This document shows positions 1 to 8,500 of a DNA stretch of 28,180 nt, piece after piece. The position numbers were made by a program, and so were the translations under genes. Source of the stretch: a virus; the IMG/VR virus record IMGVR_UViG_3300027622_000002, positions 1-28,180 of that record. The stretch is one strand, 5' to 3'. The notes under the pieces were generated by a model. It was not told where the DNA came from and did not search any database. It saw only the letters and a list, made by a program, of their open reading frames with translations. Positions within the stretch are counted from its first letter, which is position 1, and each line of letters begins with the position of its first letter.

Positions 1-769
1 CCCACCATTGATCTTCAGCAGACCCACCACCACTAGCGTTTACTCTTGATACGTGGAATTCATCGGTTGCTTGAACTTGGTAGTCATGATAAGACGCTTG
101 TCCTACATAATGTGATATACCTAGATTACCTGAGGAAACTTGTACTGGAGTTCCTGATCCATTCATTAAATGACAAGTAAGCATAGTATCAGATTGATGA
201 CGTATCCTTTCCCATGTCACTAAATAATCATATCCAACTGTCATATTTTGTTGAAGTACTAAAATAGAAACTGCTGTAGTTGGAATAACTTTTTCTACAT
301 ATTCCCAAGCACCACTACCACCGCCGCCAGCGGACGCCCAAGATGGTACTCCACTAGCAAGTGTTAATACTTCTCCATCAGTTCCCTTTGCTAATCGTTC
401 AATTGAATCTGTAGCATCAGAATAAATAATATCACCTGCTACTAATGAAAGATCAATTTTAGCTCCTGTTATTGAATCATCAGCAGGAGTTGATCCTGCT
501 ACCCATGATGGGACTCCACTTGCAAGTGTTAATAATTCTCCATCAGTTCCCTTCGGTAGTCTTTCTAATGTATCAGGAGCACTAGCATACATAATATCAC
601 CTCCTACTAATGAAAGATCAATTTTAGCTCCTGTTATTGAATCATCAGCAGGAGTACCAGCTGTAATTCCTGTTAATTGACTACCGTCACCACTTAGAGG
701 TTGTGCCAATGATATATTACCAGTACCACTAGGTGTTTCTATTCGATCTACTTTTAAAACTGAAGCCAT
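1..769 (-). CDS. Tail-fibre-type structural protein, 3' end cut by window edge
   Basis: An open frame of 256 codons starts at ATG 769 and runs off the left edge without a stop. AAGGA lies about 7 nt upstream of the ATG. The N-terminus (MASVLKVDRIETPSGTGN) is of a kind common in fibre proteins of marine myoviruses. Next come two copies of a 55-residue module containing PADDSITGAKIDLSLV and KGTDGE-LTLASGVPSW, then a Gly-Ser linker (AGGGGSGAWEYV) and a more complex C-terminal region that is probably the exposed tip. It is the last gene seen in the late fibre cluster. Its virion location is inferred from this layout. The exact receptor role is unknown. Confidence 0.75.
   Translation of the reverse strand, partial: MASVLKVDRIETPSGTGNISLAQPLSGDGSQLTGITAGTPADDSITGAKIDLSLVGGDIMYASAPDTLERLPKGTDGELLTLASGVPSWVAGSTPADDSITGAKIDLSLVAGDIIYSDATDSIERLAKGTDGEVLTLASGVPSWASAGGGGSGAWEYVEKVIPTTAVSILVLQQNMTVGYDYLVTWERIRHQSDTMLTCHLMNGSGTPVQVSSGNLGISHYVGQASYHDYQVQATDEFHVSRVNASGGGSAEDQWW
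342..655 (-). repeat. Two 149-bp direct repeats (165-bp period) inside the fibre gene
   Basis: Units 342-490 and 507-655 align without gaps at a 165-bp (55-codon) spacing. The last 52 bp (439-490 and 604-655) are identical, while the other part has diverged at scattered sites. The period is a multiple of three, so copies can be gained or lost without breaking the frame. Confidence 0.9.
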
Positions 770-782
770 TTTTTATTTCCTT

Positions 783-1373
783 TTAAATAATAGTCCAAGT
801 GCTACCGGCAGTAACTGTTACATAATATGTTGGATCTATTGTAATAGGTCCAACCGTCATTCCATTTGTATCTGCATCAAATATTATATTTTCTGAAATA
901 TTTTTTGCGTTCGTTCTGATGATACTATTTGTTCCATGAGAAGGTCCGGCAAGCGATAATGAGGAGTTAATATGATTGGCAGAAATAGCACCATCATCAA
1001 TCTTAGGTCCTGTTACAGCATCATCTGCTATTTGTAAAGTTTCAACAGCATTGGCTGTTATTTTTTGTGTCGTTACAGAAAGATCATCAGGTGCACCTGT
1101 ATTAATACTAACAGCTTTAAACCCTAAATGTAAAACTCTAAGTTCATCATTAGCAATTAAATTATTATCAAGTGTAAGTGTTTTGTTTCCTTCCCCCGAT
1201 AAGATATGAGCAGGACCATGTTGTATAACTCCATTGATTGAAATAATAATATCTGATTCGCTTGTAACATTTTTACTTAGAGTAAATACATTCTGTGGAG
1301 TCGTAACAGGAAAAATATCTTCAAAAGTTTCTGGTGAAGCAAACGGTGTTGGTGCTGTTCCTAAATAAGGCAT
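783..1373 (-). CDS. Tail-fibre / appendage protein (196 aa)
   Basis: ATG 1373 is preceded by AAAGGA. Residues 1-90 look like the beta-rich N-terminal module of marine phage fibres (MPYLGTAPTP, then a -SINGVIQ- segment). Residues about 101-140 carry four loose decapeptide repeats of the N-A-V/I-T-x-x-K-I type, also found in the fibre gene at 4302-5390. The C-terminus (MTVGPITID...VTAGSTWTII) matches the closing strand module frequent in such fibres. A structural role in host recognition is inferred from these modules and from the position in the fibre cluster. Confidence 0.75.
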   Translation of the reverse strand: MPYLGTAPTPFASPETFEDIFPVTTPQNVFTLSKNVTSESDIIISINGVIQHGPAHILSGEGNKTLTLDNNLIANDELRVLHLGFKAVSINTGAPDDLSVTTQKITANAVETLQIADDAVTGPKIDDGAISANHINSSLSLAGPSHGTNSIIRTNAKNISENIIFDADTNGMTVGPITIDPTYYVTVTAGSTWTII

Positions 1374-1392
1374 ATATTATTTCCTTTATAAA

Positions 1393-1716
1393 TTAAACAT
1401 CTTCCAAAACAGCAGCAACAACATCACATGTCCCTGTTGCCATTACTTGTACTTTATCTCCTGCTTCTAATATAACTTTCTGTCCTGAAACTACCTGCAA
1501 AGTACCACCAGTCGGTAAAGGAGCTTTCTTAACTAAATGAGTTGATGTATCAGAATTTGAGGAATCAGTTACAGTAACTGTAACCGAAACAATAGCAGTT
1601 GTTACATTCGCAACATCCAATTCCAAAAGGAGAGTAGTCTTTCCTACAGGAGCTTCATAAATATCCCTGATGGTTGTTATACCTTGTTCGTGAGCATTTT
1701 TAAAATCGTTAGCCAT
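1393..1716 (-). CDS. Small beta-rich virion-associated protein (107 aa), function unknown
   Basis: ATG 1716 has AAGGA upstream and a TATAAATA late-promoter box 28 nt before it, so it may be transcribed separately as well as by read-through. The protein is rich in V and T, with alternating hydrophobic stretches (ANVTTAIVSVTVTVTDSS) that suggest a beta-sandwich. It has no signal peptide or membrane segment. Its position between two fibre genes suggests a virion appendage or decoration protein. No family was recognised with certainty. Confidence 0.65.
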   Translation of the reverse strand: MANDFKNAHEQGITTIRDIYEAPVGKTTLLLELDVANVTTAIVSVTVTVTDSSNSDTSTHLVKKAPLPTGGTLQVVSGQKVILEAGDKVQVMATGTCDVVAAVLEDV

Positions 1717-1743
1717 TACGTTATCCTTATATTATGTTACGAA

Positions 1744-1751
1744 TATTTATA
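1744..1751 (-). promoter_or_regulatory. T4-type late promoter box (TATAAATA)
   Basis: The minus strand reads TATAAATA, the exact T4 late-promoter consensus recognised by gp55-type sigma factors. It lies in the intergenic gap, 28 nt upstream of the ATG of the 107-aa gene. Because the region is AT-rich, position supports the call as much as sequence does. Confidence 0.6.
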
Positions 1752-1752
1752 A

Positions 1753-2403
1753 TTAATATCCAAGTGCAACTGCCATCGCTACTGTAAACGCTTGATTAGG
1801 AACACCAGCAGCAACAATTGATCCACTTGCCCATTTTGAATTAGCACTATCATACATTAACAAGTCCTGTTCTTGTGGATTTGATATTACAGTATCAGCT
1901 AATGTATCAATTGTAAGATTAACGCCGTGGGCGTTTTGAATCCCTGTAGTGACATATTCTGTCGTTGCCACCGTTGTATTATTAACAGCAGCGGCTTGTG
2001 TGATAGCAGTTGTAGCAGTATTAATTGTACCAATTAAATCACCGCTAAATGTAGTACCAATATAATTACCGGTAATAGTCATATCACCAGTAGCACCATC
2101 AACTGACCAATTACTACCCGTAACATTACCATTAATTGTTAAATCAGTACCAGTAATATCAGTACCAGTAATATCACCAGTACAGGTAATATTACCATCA
2201 ATATTAATATTCCCTGTTCCGAGAATATCAAAACTACCCGTAAAACCTGTTTCAGTATTATTTAAATATAAATCACCACCAAGTGCGGGCGTTAGATCCT
2301 CATGCACATTTCTAACAGCATCAAAAACATCCAGACCAAGCTGATTTGTTTTTACTCGCCATTGCTCAAAAGTATCTGTGGTGTTAACAACAATTGCTGC
2401 CAT
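1753..2403 (-). CDS. Tail-fibre protein with G-x-I/T repeat shaft (216 aa)
   Basis: ATG 2403 follows GAGGA. The N-terminus includes TFEQWRVKTNQLGLDV, a motif typical of fibre proteins in T4-like marine phages and probably an attachment module. The middle, about residues 55-125, is a low-complexity ladder of G-N-I / G-D-I / G-T-D units, consistent with a left-handed or triple beta-helix shaft. The C-terminal third contains NTTVATTEYVTTGIQN and a short tip module. A fibre or fibre-accessory role is inferred from composition and neighbours. Confidence 0.75.
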   Translation of the reverse strand: MAAIVVNTTDTFEQWRVKTNQLGLDVFDAVRNVHEDLTPALGGDLYLNNTETGFTGSFDILGTGNINIDGNITCTGDITGTDITGTDLTINGNVTGSNWSVDGATGDMTITGNYIGTTFSGDLIGTINTATTAITQAAAVNNTTVATTEYVTTGIQNAHGVNLTIDTLADTVISNPQEQDLLMYDSANSKWASGSIVAAGVPNQAFTVAMAVALGY

Positions 2404-2416
2404 TTAATTTTCCTCT

Positions 2417-2818
2417 TTAATAATCAGGATGTCTAGACCATTGTTCTGGCGGCCGTATGCCACTATCCTCGTTTGTTTCTGACCAATTTTCAATCTCTTC
2501 ATTCCAATGATATATTTTACCATCATCAGGTCGTGCCATCGGTGGCATCCAATCATGTATACTCTCATCCAATAACCAAGACGCAAATGGTTTCGGTGGA
2601 AGGAAAGCATCTCTTTCTGCATCATATGTATAACCAACTCCTGCATAATTTTGTCTTAAAGGTGTTCCACCAAGCACATGTTCACCATGATACGTATTGT
2701 ATGAAGTTTGAATCCAATCAGCAGGATCACCTAAACGACCCGTATTAATAAAATCTTGTTCAACAACAAGTACTTGTACAACGACATTATTCTCATCTAT
2801 TTTAGCAAAGTGTGCCAT
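2417..2818 (-). CDS. Conserved marine-phage hypothetical protein (133 aa) in fibre cluster
   Basis: It begins MAHFAKIDENNVVVQVLVVE, an N-terminus I associate with a small protein family common in T4-like marine phage fibre regions; this is from memory and was not searched. It is rich in W, Y and P in the C-terminal half (WLLDESIHDWMPPM, WNEEIENW), suggesting a compact beta domain. There is no signal peptide. It starts 3 nt after the upstream oxygenase gene and has a weak ribosome site, so translation may be coupled. The function is unknown; a virion component is plausible. Confidence 0.7.
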   Translation of the reverse strand: MAHFAKIDENNVVVQVLVVEQDFINTGRLGDPADWIQTSYNTYHGEHVLGGTPLRQNYAGVGYTYDAERDAFLPPKPFASWLLDESIHDWMPPMARPDDGKIYHWNEEIENWSETNEDSGIRPPEQWSRHPDY

Positions 2819-2821
2819 ATG

Positions 2822-3442
2822 TTATTTACTGTAAAAGTGTGTTATGCAATACCTACCTAATCCTTTGTTTTTATATTCTTCTTCCATTTGTATTTCCGTT
2901 ACCTCATGTAAATAATAACTTGGAAACATTAACATTCTATTATGTATACATTCAACTGTTTCATTTGATTCAGAGAATATTAAATTTCCACCTTTGAATC
3001 TTTTTGGTTCTTTATAAAACCACACAAACACAGTATGCATAAATGAATCAAAATGTTCACCATAATTATGTGAATCATCATAATAATTAATTAAGGTACA
3101 ATCACTACCAGTTATTTCAAATTGTTTACCTGCCGGTGTAGTCTTTTTATAATTCTCTATAACTTCTTTTGATATTATTTTTCTATATGCTGTTAATATA
3201 TTTGAATGTTGTCTATCATCAGGAAATGGATATAGTTCTTCCAAATAAATTCTTTTTAAATTTGCTAATGGCTTATCATCTTTTGTAGCAACACCTTGTC
3301 CATTTGTCTTAGTATCTACTTTAAATAAGTGCTGATACGATTCGAGCTCTTTCCAAATTAAATCTTGTTCAGTTGATGTATAAAAATTATCAACTAATAA
3401 AAAAGGAAATGCTTTATTTTTTGTACATGATATAAATTTCAT
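2822..3442 (-). CDS. 2OG-Fe(II) oxygenase, prolyl-4-hydroxylase-like (206 aa)
   Basis: A non-haem Fe(II)/2-oxoglutarate dioxygenase fold is indicated by H130-x-D132 (NYGEHFDSF), GGNLIF at 151-156, the distal histidine H179 (YYLHEV) and R197 (GLGRYC), which would bind the 2OG carboxylate. This is the His-Asp...His plus Arg set of the P4H-like superfamily. The family hydroxylates peptides, nucleobases or small molecules, and no substrate can be read from the sequence. It sits between a glycine-rich tip gene and fibre genes, so hydroxylation of a fibre or a host surface target is a guess. The ribosome site is weak. Confidence 0.85.
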   Translation of the reverse strand: MKFISCTKNKAFPFLLVDNFYTSTEQDLIWKELESYQHLFKVDTKTNGQGVATKDDKPLANLKRIYLEELYPFPDDRQHSNILTAYRKIISKEVIENYKKTTPAGKQFEITGSDCTLINYYDDSHNYGEHFDSFMHTVFVWFYKEPKRFKGGNLIFSESNETVECIHNRMLMFPSYYLHEVTEIQMEEEYKNKGLGRYCITHFYSK

Positions 3443-3454
3443 TTATTTAATTTA

Positions 3455-4297
3455 TTATCCTGGCTGTGACATATTATATCTTATAACAACAATCCCAGAA
3501 CCACCAGCTCCCGTTCCACCGACTCCTCCTCCGCCAGTATTAAGTTCTCCATGAAAACTTGTACTACTACCTCCGCCGCCTTGACCGCCCGCGCCTCGAG
3601 TTTGGATTCCATAATGACCTGTACTTCCTCCTCCACCTCCTCCATACCAAATACCAGTACCAGTTCTATAAGCGTTTTGTAAACCATCGCCGCCTGCCCC
3701 CGAAGAAGTCCGGCCACTAGGTCCACCCGGTTGACCAGCGCCGCCACCCGCGCCACCGCCACCTTGACTACCACTATCTCTATCAGAACTTGAGCCACCC
3801 GGATTTCCTTGACCCGGTGTCCCTGCTGATCCACCGATTCCGCCGTGATTTCCAGTATTTGCTCCCCCGCCTGAACCACCAACTTGTGCTGACGTGCCTC
3901 CGCCAATTGAAGCAGTTGATGTAATTATATTTGAAGGAATGACAGAGCTCTGACCATTTACTCCTGTCGCAGAGCCAGCTGTCACTAGAACAGTTCCCGA
4001 ACCTTCTGCAATAGCTAAACCTGTTTGTACAACCATCCCACCTGCGCCGCCACCTCCACCAAAAAAACCACCTTCTGGTGAGCTCGTCGACGGATTTCCA
4101 CCACCTCCGCCGGATACAACCATAACATCAACAAGACCTTCATTGCTAGCGGTTAACGTGCCTGTAGTAAGAAAGGTACAAGACTTATAATTAACTCCTC
4201 CAACACTATAAAAATTCTCTTGCCCACCTCCACTACATTCAAGCTCAAAACTTGATCCAGCTCTACCTATATGTTGCGGGGATAATAAAAAACTCAT
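3455..4297 (-). CDS. Glycine-rich tail-fibre tip / adhesin-like protein (280 aa)
   Basis: ATG 4297 is preceded by AAAGG. From about residue 58 (DVMVVSGGGGG) the protein is a succession of polyglycine runs separated by short S/T/N/Q segments. It ends in GGSGIVVIRYN, the typical closing strand of glycine-rich domain phage proteins. The pattern recalls the polyglycine II sandwich of T4-like gp38 adhesins, though this arrangement fuses the domain to its own N-terminus. Host-receptor binding is inferred. The gene is locally GC-richer than its neighbours because glycine codons (GGN) dominate. Confidence 0.75.
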   Translation of the reverse strand: MSFLLSPQHIGRAGSSFELECSGGGQENFYSVGGVNYKSCTFLTTGTLTASNEGLVDVMVVSGGGGGNPSTSSPEGGFFGGGGGAGGMVVQTGLAIAEGSGTVLVTAGSATGVNGQSSVIPSNIITSTASIGGGTSAQVGGSGGGANTGNHGGIGGSAGTPGQGNPGGSSSDRDSGSQGGGGAGGGAGQPGGPSGRTSSGAGGDGLQNAYRTGTGIWYGGGGGGSTGHYGIQTRGAGGQGGGGSSTSFHGELNTGGGGVGGTGAGGSGIVVIRYNMSQPG

Positions 4298-4301
4298 TTA
4301 A

Positions 4302-5390
4302 TTAAACCTTTCCGTTTAGTGTGAATCTAACACCTCCACCGGCAGTGGAACTTCCAACCTGTGTAGTCTTAAATGTAATTCTATCACCCGATACAAAACT
4401 TACGTTTGAAGGATTCAAAATACCATTAGTCAACGAATTTGAACCACTACCAAAAATTGGTTTTGTTGAATAAATTGATGAACCATTTTTTAATATATCT
4501 AAAATCATAGTAGTACCTGTTGGTGCGGTATCAGCATAACCTTCTTCTCCAACGAACGATCCCGAACGAGACATAACCAACTGACCATAATTGCCCGGTG
4601 CGGTCATCTCTATTACTGCCATCTCCGCATCATACCCACCAGTGAAAGCCATATCATAAGGAAGATTGAATATTAGACTTCCATCAAGTGCAGGTAATGC
4701 ACCAGTTAATTTAGTTGCTTGCATATCAACAATTTTAATATCAGTTACTTGTTGATCCCCAATCTTTATAGTACTAACAGCATTAGTTGCCAATTTCTGT
4801 TCTGTAACATTACTATCTAAAATTTTAATTGTCGTTATAGCATTAGTTGTAATTTTATCACCATCAATTGTATTGTCTGGAATCTTATCACCCGTTACAG
4901 CATTGTCAATAATTTTTCCAGTCGTTATAGCATCGTTTATAATCTTATCATTTGTTATTGCATCATCAACAATTTTTAAAGATGTTATTGCATTATCAAC
5001 AATTTTTAAAGATGTTACCGTATTGTCAGCCAATTCAGTTCCTGTTATTGCATTGGCTATAATTTGTGCATTTGCAACAGTACCAGAAAGATCACCACCG
5101 ACAACAGCTGTTGATGCATCCACCGTAGTAAAAGATAAACTACCTGCACCATCAGTTTGAAGTACTTGGTTAAGAAGTCCATCTTGTAAATCTAATTCTA
5201 CAATACCAATTTTATTAACAAGATCAACATTAGATAAATCTTCACGTGCCAATGGAAAGCCTTTTATAGTATTACCATCATGGACAACTACAGTAGCCTT
5301 ATCCAAATCAATAGTAATTTCACCCTCAGCACCAATAAAGGTATTATGTTCTACTGTTGTGCCCCTTCGTCTTTTGACTAGCTTTGCCAT
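4302..5390 (-). CDS. Tail fibre with Mtd_N-like N-terminus and tandem decapeptide shaft (362 aa)
   Basis: ATG 5390 has AAGGA upstream. Residues 3-50 (LVKRRRGTT..., FIGAEGEITIDLDK, VVVHDG, GFPLAR) match the N-terminal domain seen in major-tropism-determinant-type proteins, used to attach to the virion. Residues 101-220 are twelve in-register 10-residue units, mostly (x)DNAIT-x-x-KI, ending in KI or a close variant. Residues 240-362 form a beta-rich C-terminal domain that is probably the tip. It is a modular receptor-binding fibre. No template/variable repeat pair or reverse transcriptase is visible, so diversity-generating activity is not indicated. Confidence 0.85.
   Translation of the reverse strand: MAKLVKRRRGTTVEHNTFIGAEGEITIDLDKATVVVHDGNTIKGFPLAREDLSNVDLVNKIGIVELDLQDGLLNQVLQTDGAGSLSFTTVDASTAVVGGDLSGTVANAQIIANAITGTELADNTVTSLKIVDNAITSLKIVDDAITNDKIINDAITTGKIIDNAVTGDKIPDNTIDGDKITTNAITTIKILDSNVTEQKLATNAVSTIKIGDQQVTDIKIVDMQATKLTGALPALDGSLIFNLPYDMAFTGGYDAEMAVIEMTAPGNYGQLVMSRSGSFVGEEGYADTAPTGTTMILDILKNGSSIYSTKPIFGSGSNSLTNGILNPSNVSFVSGDRITFKTTQVGSSTAGGGVRFTLNGKV
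4731..5060 (-). repeat. Eleven tandem 30-bp coding repeats (decapeptide shaft)
   Basis: Codons 111-220 of the fibre gene form eleven consecutive 30-bp units with no indels. Each encodes a variant of xDNAITxxKI; codons 101-110 look like a degenerate twelfth unit. The DNA copies are diverged, while the frame and period are strictly kept. Confidence 0.9.
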
Positions 5391-5393
5391 TGC

Positions 5394-5597
5394 TTATATC
5401 CTTTTTTTATTGTCATTCTGTAACTGACGTATTGTTTTCTTTAATTCTTCAACATCATTTACCAAAGTATTTATAACATTTATTTCTGATTCTTTTTGCT
5501 TCTTCGCCATCCGATAATTATCCAAAGCTATTCTATCACTTTGCAAAATAGCCTTTGAATTTTTATCTCTTATATATTTTGTTTGTTCAACTTCCAT
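5394..5597 (-). CDS. Small coiled-coil protein (67 aa) between baseplate and fibre genes
   Basis: The protein is strongly helical and charged. The C-terminal half (VINTLVNDVEELKKTIRQLQND) has heptad hydrophobics (I, L, V, L, I, L) and predicts a coiled coil. The N-terminal LQSDRIALDNYRMAKKQ also looks helical. Short coiled-coil proteins at this place occur in T4-like marine phages, and a trimerising or chaperone-like role in fibre assembly is possible but unproven. The ribosome site upstream of ATG 5597 is poor, and the ATG lies 2 nt from the preceding stop, suggesting translational coupling. Confidence 0.7.
   Translation of the reverse strand: MEVEQTKYIRDKNSKAILQSDRIALDNYRMAKKQKESEINVINTLVNDVEELKKTIRQLQNDNKKRI
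5468..5475 (-). promoter_or_regulatory. Possible T4-type late promoter box inside the coiled-coil gene
   Basis: The minus strand reads TATAAATA 78 nt before the ATG of the 362-aa fibre gene. It lies within coding sequence, so it may be a chance match in AT-rich DNA. Confidence 0.3.
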
Positions 5598-5598
5598 A

Positions 5599-8500
5599 TT
5601 AAGCTAATGCAATAACTCGAAGATCCCTAATCAAAGGTACTCTTGTCGTATTAGCAGATGTCATTACAACTTTGATTGCAAAGGTTTTAAATGAATTATA
5701 AGTAACAAGATTCGAAATATAATTTGCGTTAATACCAGCAGGTGAAAATTCTAATTCTAAATATTCTATATCTGCATCAGATCCAGAAACAGAATTAAGA
5801 TTTGATACTTCACCCATTTCTGTCCAAGGTCTATTATCAAAAGTGTCCGTATCAAATTGTGATAGGACTTTATAATAAACTGTTATAGTACTTCCTGCTT
5901 CTCTGATTGCAGTTAGATGTACATTTAAATCAGTTGCATCAAATCCATCTTTAAGATTAACCCGTCTTGTAATATATCTTGCAATTGAATTTCCACCTTC
6001 CGCATCAGTCTCGTTTGTCGTGTCATTATTTATAAGATTCTCAATAGTAATTACACTATTCCTTGCTGTATCAATAACAGGTGAAATATGTGAATTATTA
6101 CTTGTCATAATTGCTCTTGCTTCATAACTTCCCGCGCCTGTAGTTATTCTTCTTTGTGCAGCTAACTTATGATTTGTTTTTTGAACAACATTCGTATACT
6201 CTGCATCCAAAGTAACCGAACCAACATCAGTAAGTTTTACACCCCAATTAATCGAAGTATTATTCATCACAATCTCTTCAGGTACAATCTGAATAATATC
6301 TGCTTTATATTCTACTGGTGAAGTGCCGTCTCTAAATACTGCATATGAAGTTGTATTAATAGTATAATCAGCTCTGTTAATTTTAAAAGTCAAATCCTGA
6401 TTTTGATTAGGAGTCCATGTAGAAGCATTTTGTGATTTAAATAATGAACCCGCATAGGGTTGTGAAGAAACTTTTCTATTAGTACCAATTATATTTTCAC
6501 CATGCTCAGCAATATATGCTTCGTATTTTAAACTATTACTTAATACAACAATTGCATATTCACCGGGCTGCAAATAAACCAAGCCAGGAAATGTAAACTT
6601 CGTTGCCACGCTTGCATCTTCACTAGTATTAACTAGATCAGGAGTTAAGCTAACATCAGAAAATGGTAAAACACTTTGTGCAGGATATCCATTTAGTGTA
6701 TCCCTAATCTGTAATGAGACTGGCAAACCATCTGAATCTTTTGTTTTGAAATACAAATCAACATCACTAATAAATATACCATCTGGGTATAATGTCTGAT
6801 CAACCAAAAATGTTTCTGCCAGAGGATCAACCCATCCAATAATATTTGATCTTGTAAATGTATTTGATTGTGTTCTGAAGTCTGTTGCTGAACCCATACC
6901 AAATTGTTGTACTCTTGGAACCCTCGTTGCAACAATAACATTTTCTTGTGTTTGTAATAACCCCTGTGCTTGATATGTTACCTCTGCATAGGTTGAAGCA
7001 GTAATTAAATCACCTTGTATATTATCAACTAAAAGAAATTGTCGCTCACCAGTTCTAAATCTTATTGTATTAGAATTTGGAATTGAAAAAGTTAGATTAC
7101 TAATTGAACCAGAATCATCAGTATAGATATCATCAGCCATAACACCACCGGACGGTGTACAATATAACGCCACATCTTCACTATCAAAGAATGGATAAAC
7201 TTTTGTATTAGGTTTCATTCCTGTTACAGATATAATTACATCTCTTGCTCTAATAAAAGGAATGATGGAAACATCAACAACTCTATCACCAATACTATTT
7301 CGAACAGTATCAACACCAGTGATTTCATTTCTGATACCTGTTCGTGTTTGTAGTACCTGATTGATAACTGTTTGATCTCGTACAACAGCTAGACCTGCTC
7401 GTCTGACACTAGATGCAGTAACAGTTTCCCTCCCTGTACCATTAATAGTTTCCCAGTCATTAAATTGTGAACCAAATCCTAAACCAACTAAAGCAGCCCA
7501 GCCATCATTTTCACCTTGTAGATTAACAACAACATCTGGCCTAGTAGTTGTATCAATCCAATTGTCGTTTGGTGGATCTAATTCAACTACTCCGATCCAT
7601 GCCAATACAGCAAAGGGATTAATATTAACAGATTTACTTGCCGTAGGCTGATCAATGAATTCCTTAATAGTATATGGCAAGGTAATTAAATCACCTGTCT
7701 TTTGTACACCAACCGAATCAGGTGCTACCATATATAATAGGTCTGTAAGGTTTGATGCAAAAGGTGGTCTTAATATTTTAGCATCAAAATCAATTGAACA
7801 TTTATAGTCAGGTGATAATATATTACCAATACTATGACCATTAAAACTATCAACTAAAATACCATTTTTAAATCTATCTAATCCAGCCGTATCTTTTATT
7901 ACTAATGATTCGGCTTCCTTTTCAAGTAATGAAAGTGAAGTATAATATTCAACATTACTTAATCGCTTTTCTAATTTACCAATGTCCCTCATCGTATATC
8001 GTTTGTTCTCAATATATAATGCCTGAACATCTTTTGCTTTAAATGTATAAGCAGGAATAAAGATAGTATATAAATCCATTGTTCCATTTAATCGGTATGG
8101 AGGTATTTCATGTAATGATGAAACACCTTGATTTACACCAAATACTTTTTCTCTACTTAAATAAACATTATCTACTCTTGGAAGATAATAACTATAATCA
8201 GCAGACCAGTTAGTATTAGGATATGGCAATTCTATATTTTGTAAAGCAGTTCCACCATCTACCCTTCTCGGTCTAAAATCTACACAATCACGTAGCTCTA
8301 CTGTATCACCAGTTACAGGACTTGTAAATGCTGGAACGGCATCATATCCAACTGCTGAAGTATATGAATCAGTAGAAAGATAACCCACACCTGCATGTGT
8401 AAAATAATCAAACACAATTGTAATTCTTCCAACCGGAGCAGTCTGATCTGCTTTTAATTTTATTCTTCCATGATCATAAAAATTATCTCGTTGACCATCA

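Noticed and set aside
2404-2646. 80-codon minus-strand frame inside the 133-aa gene
   Set aside because: It lies wholly within the better-supported MAHFAKIDENN gene, has a biased M/H/R-rich composition and shows no ribosome site of its own.
4731-5060. Regular 30-bp repeats considered as a CRISPR array
   Set aside because: There are no unique spacers between repeats; the units are contiguous, diverged, in frame and encode a fibre shaft.
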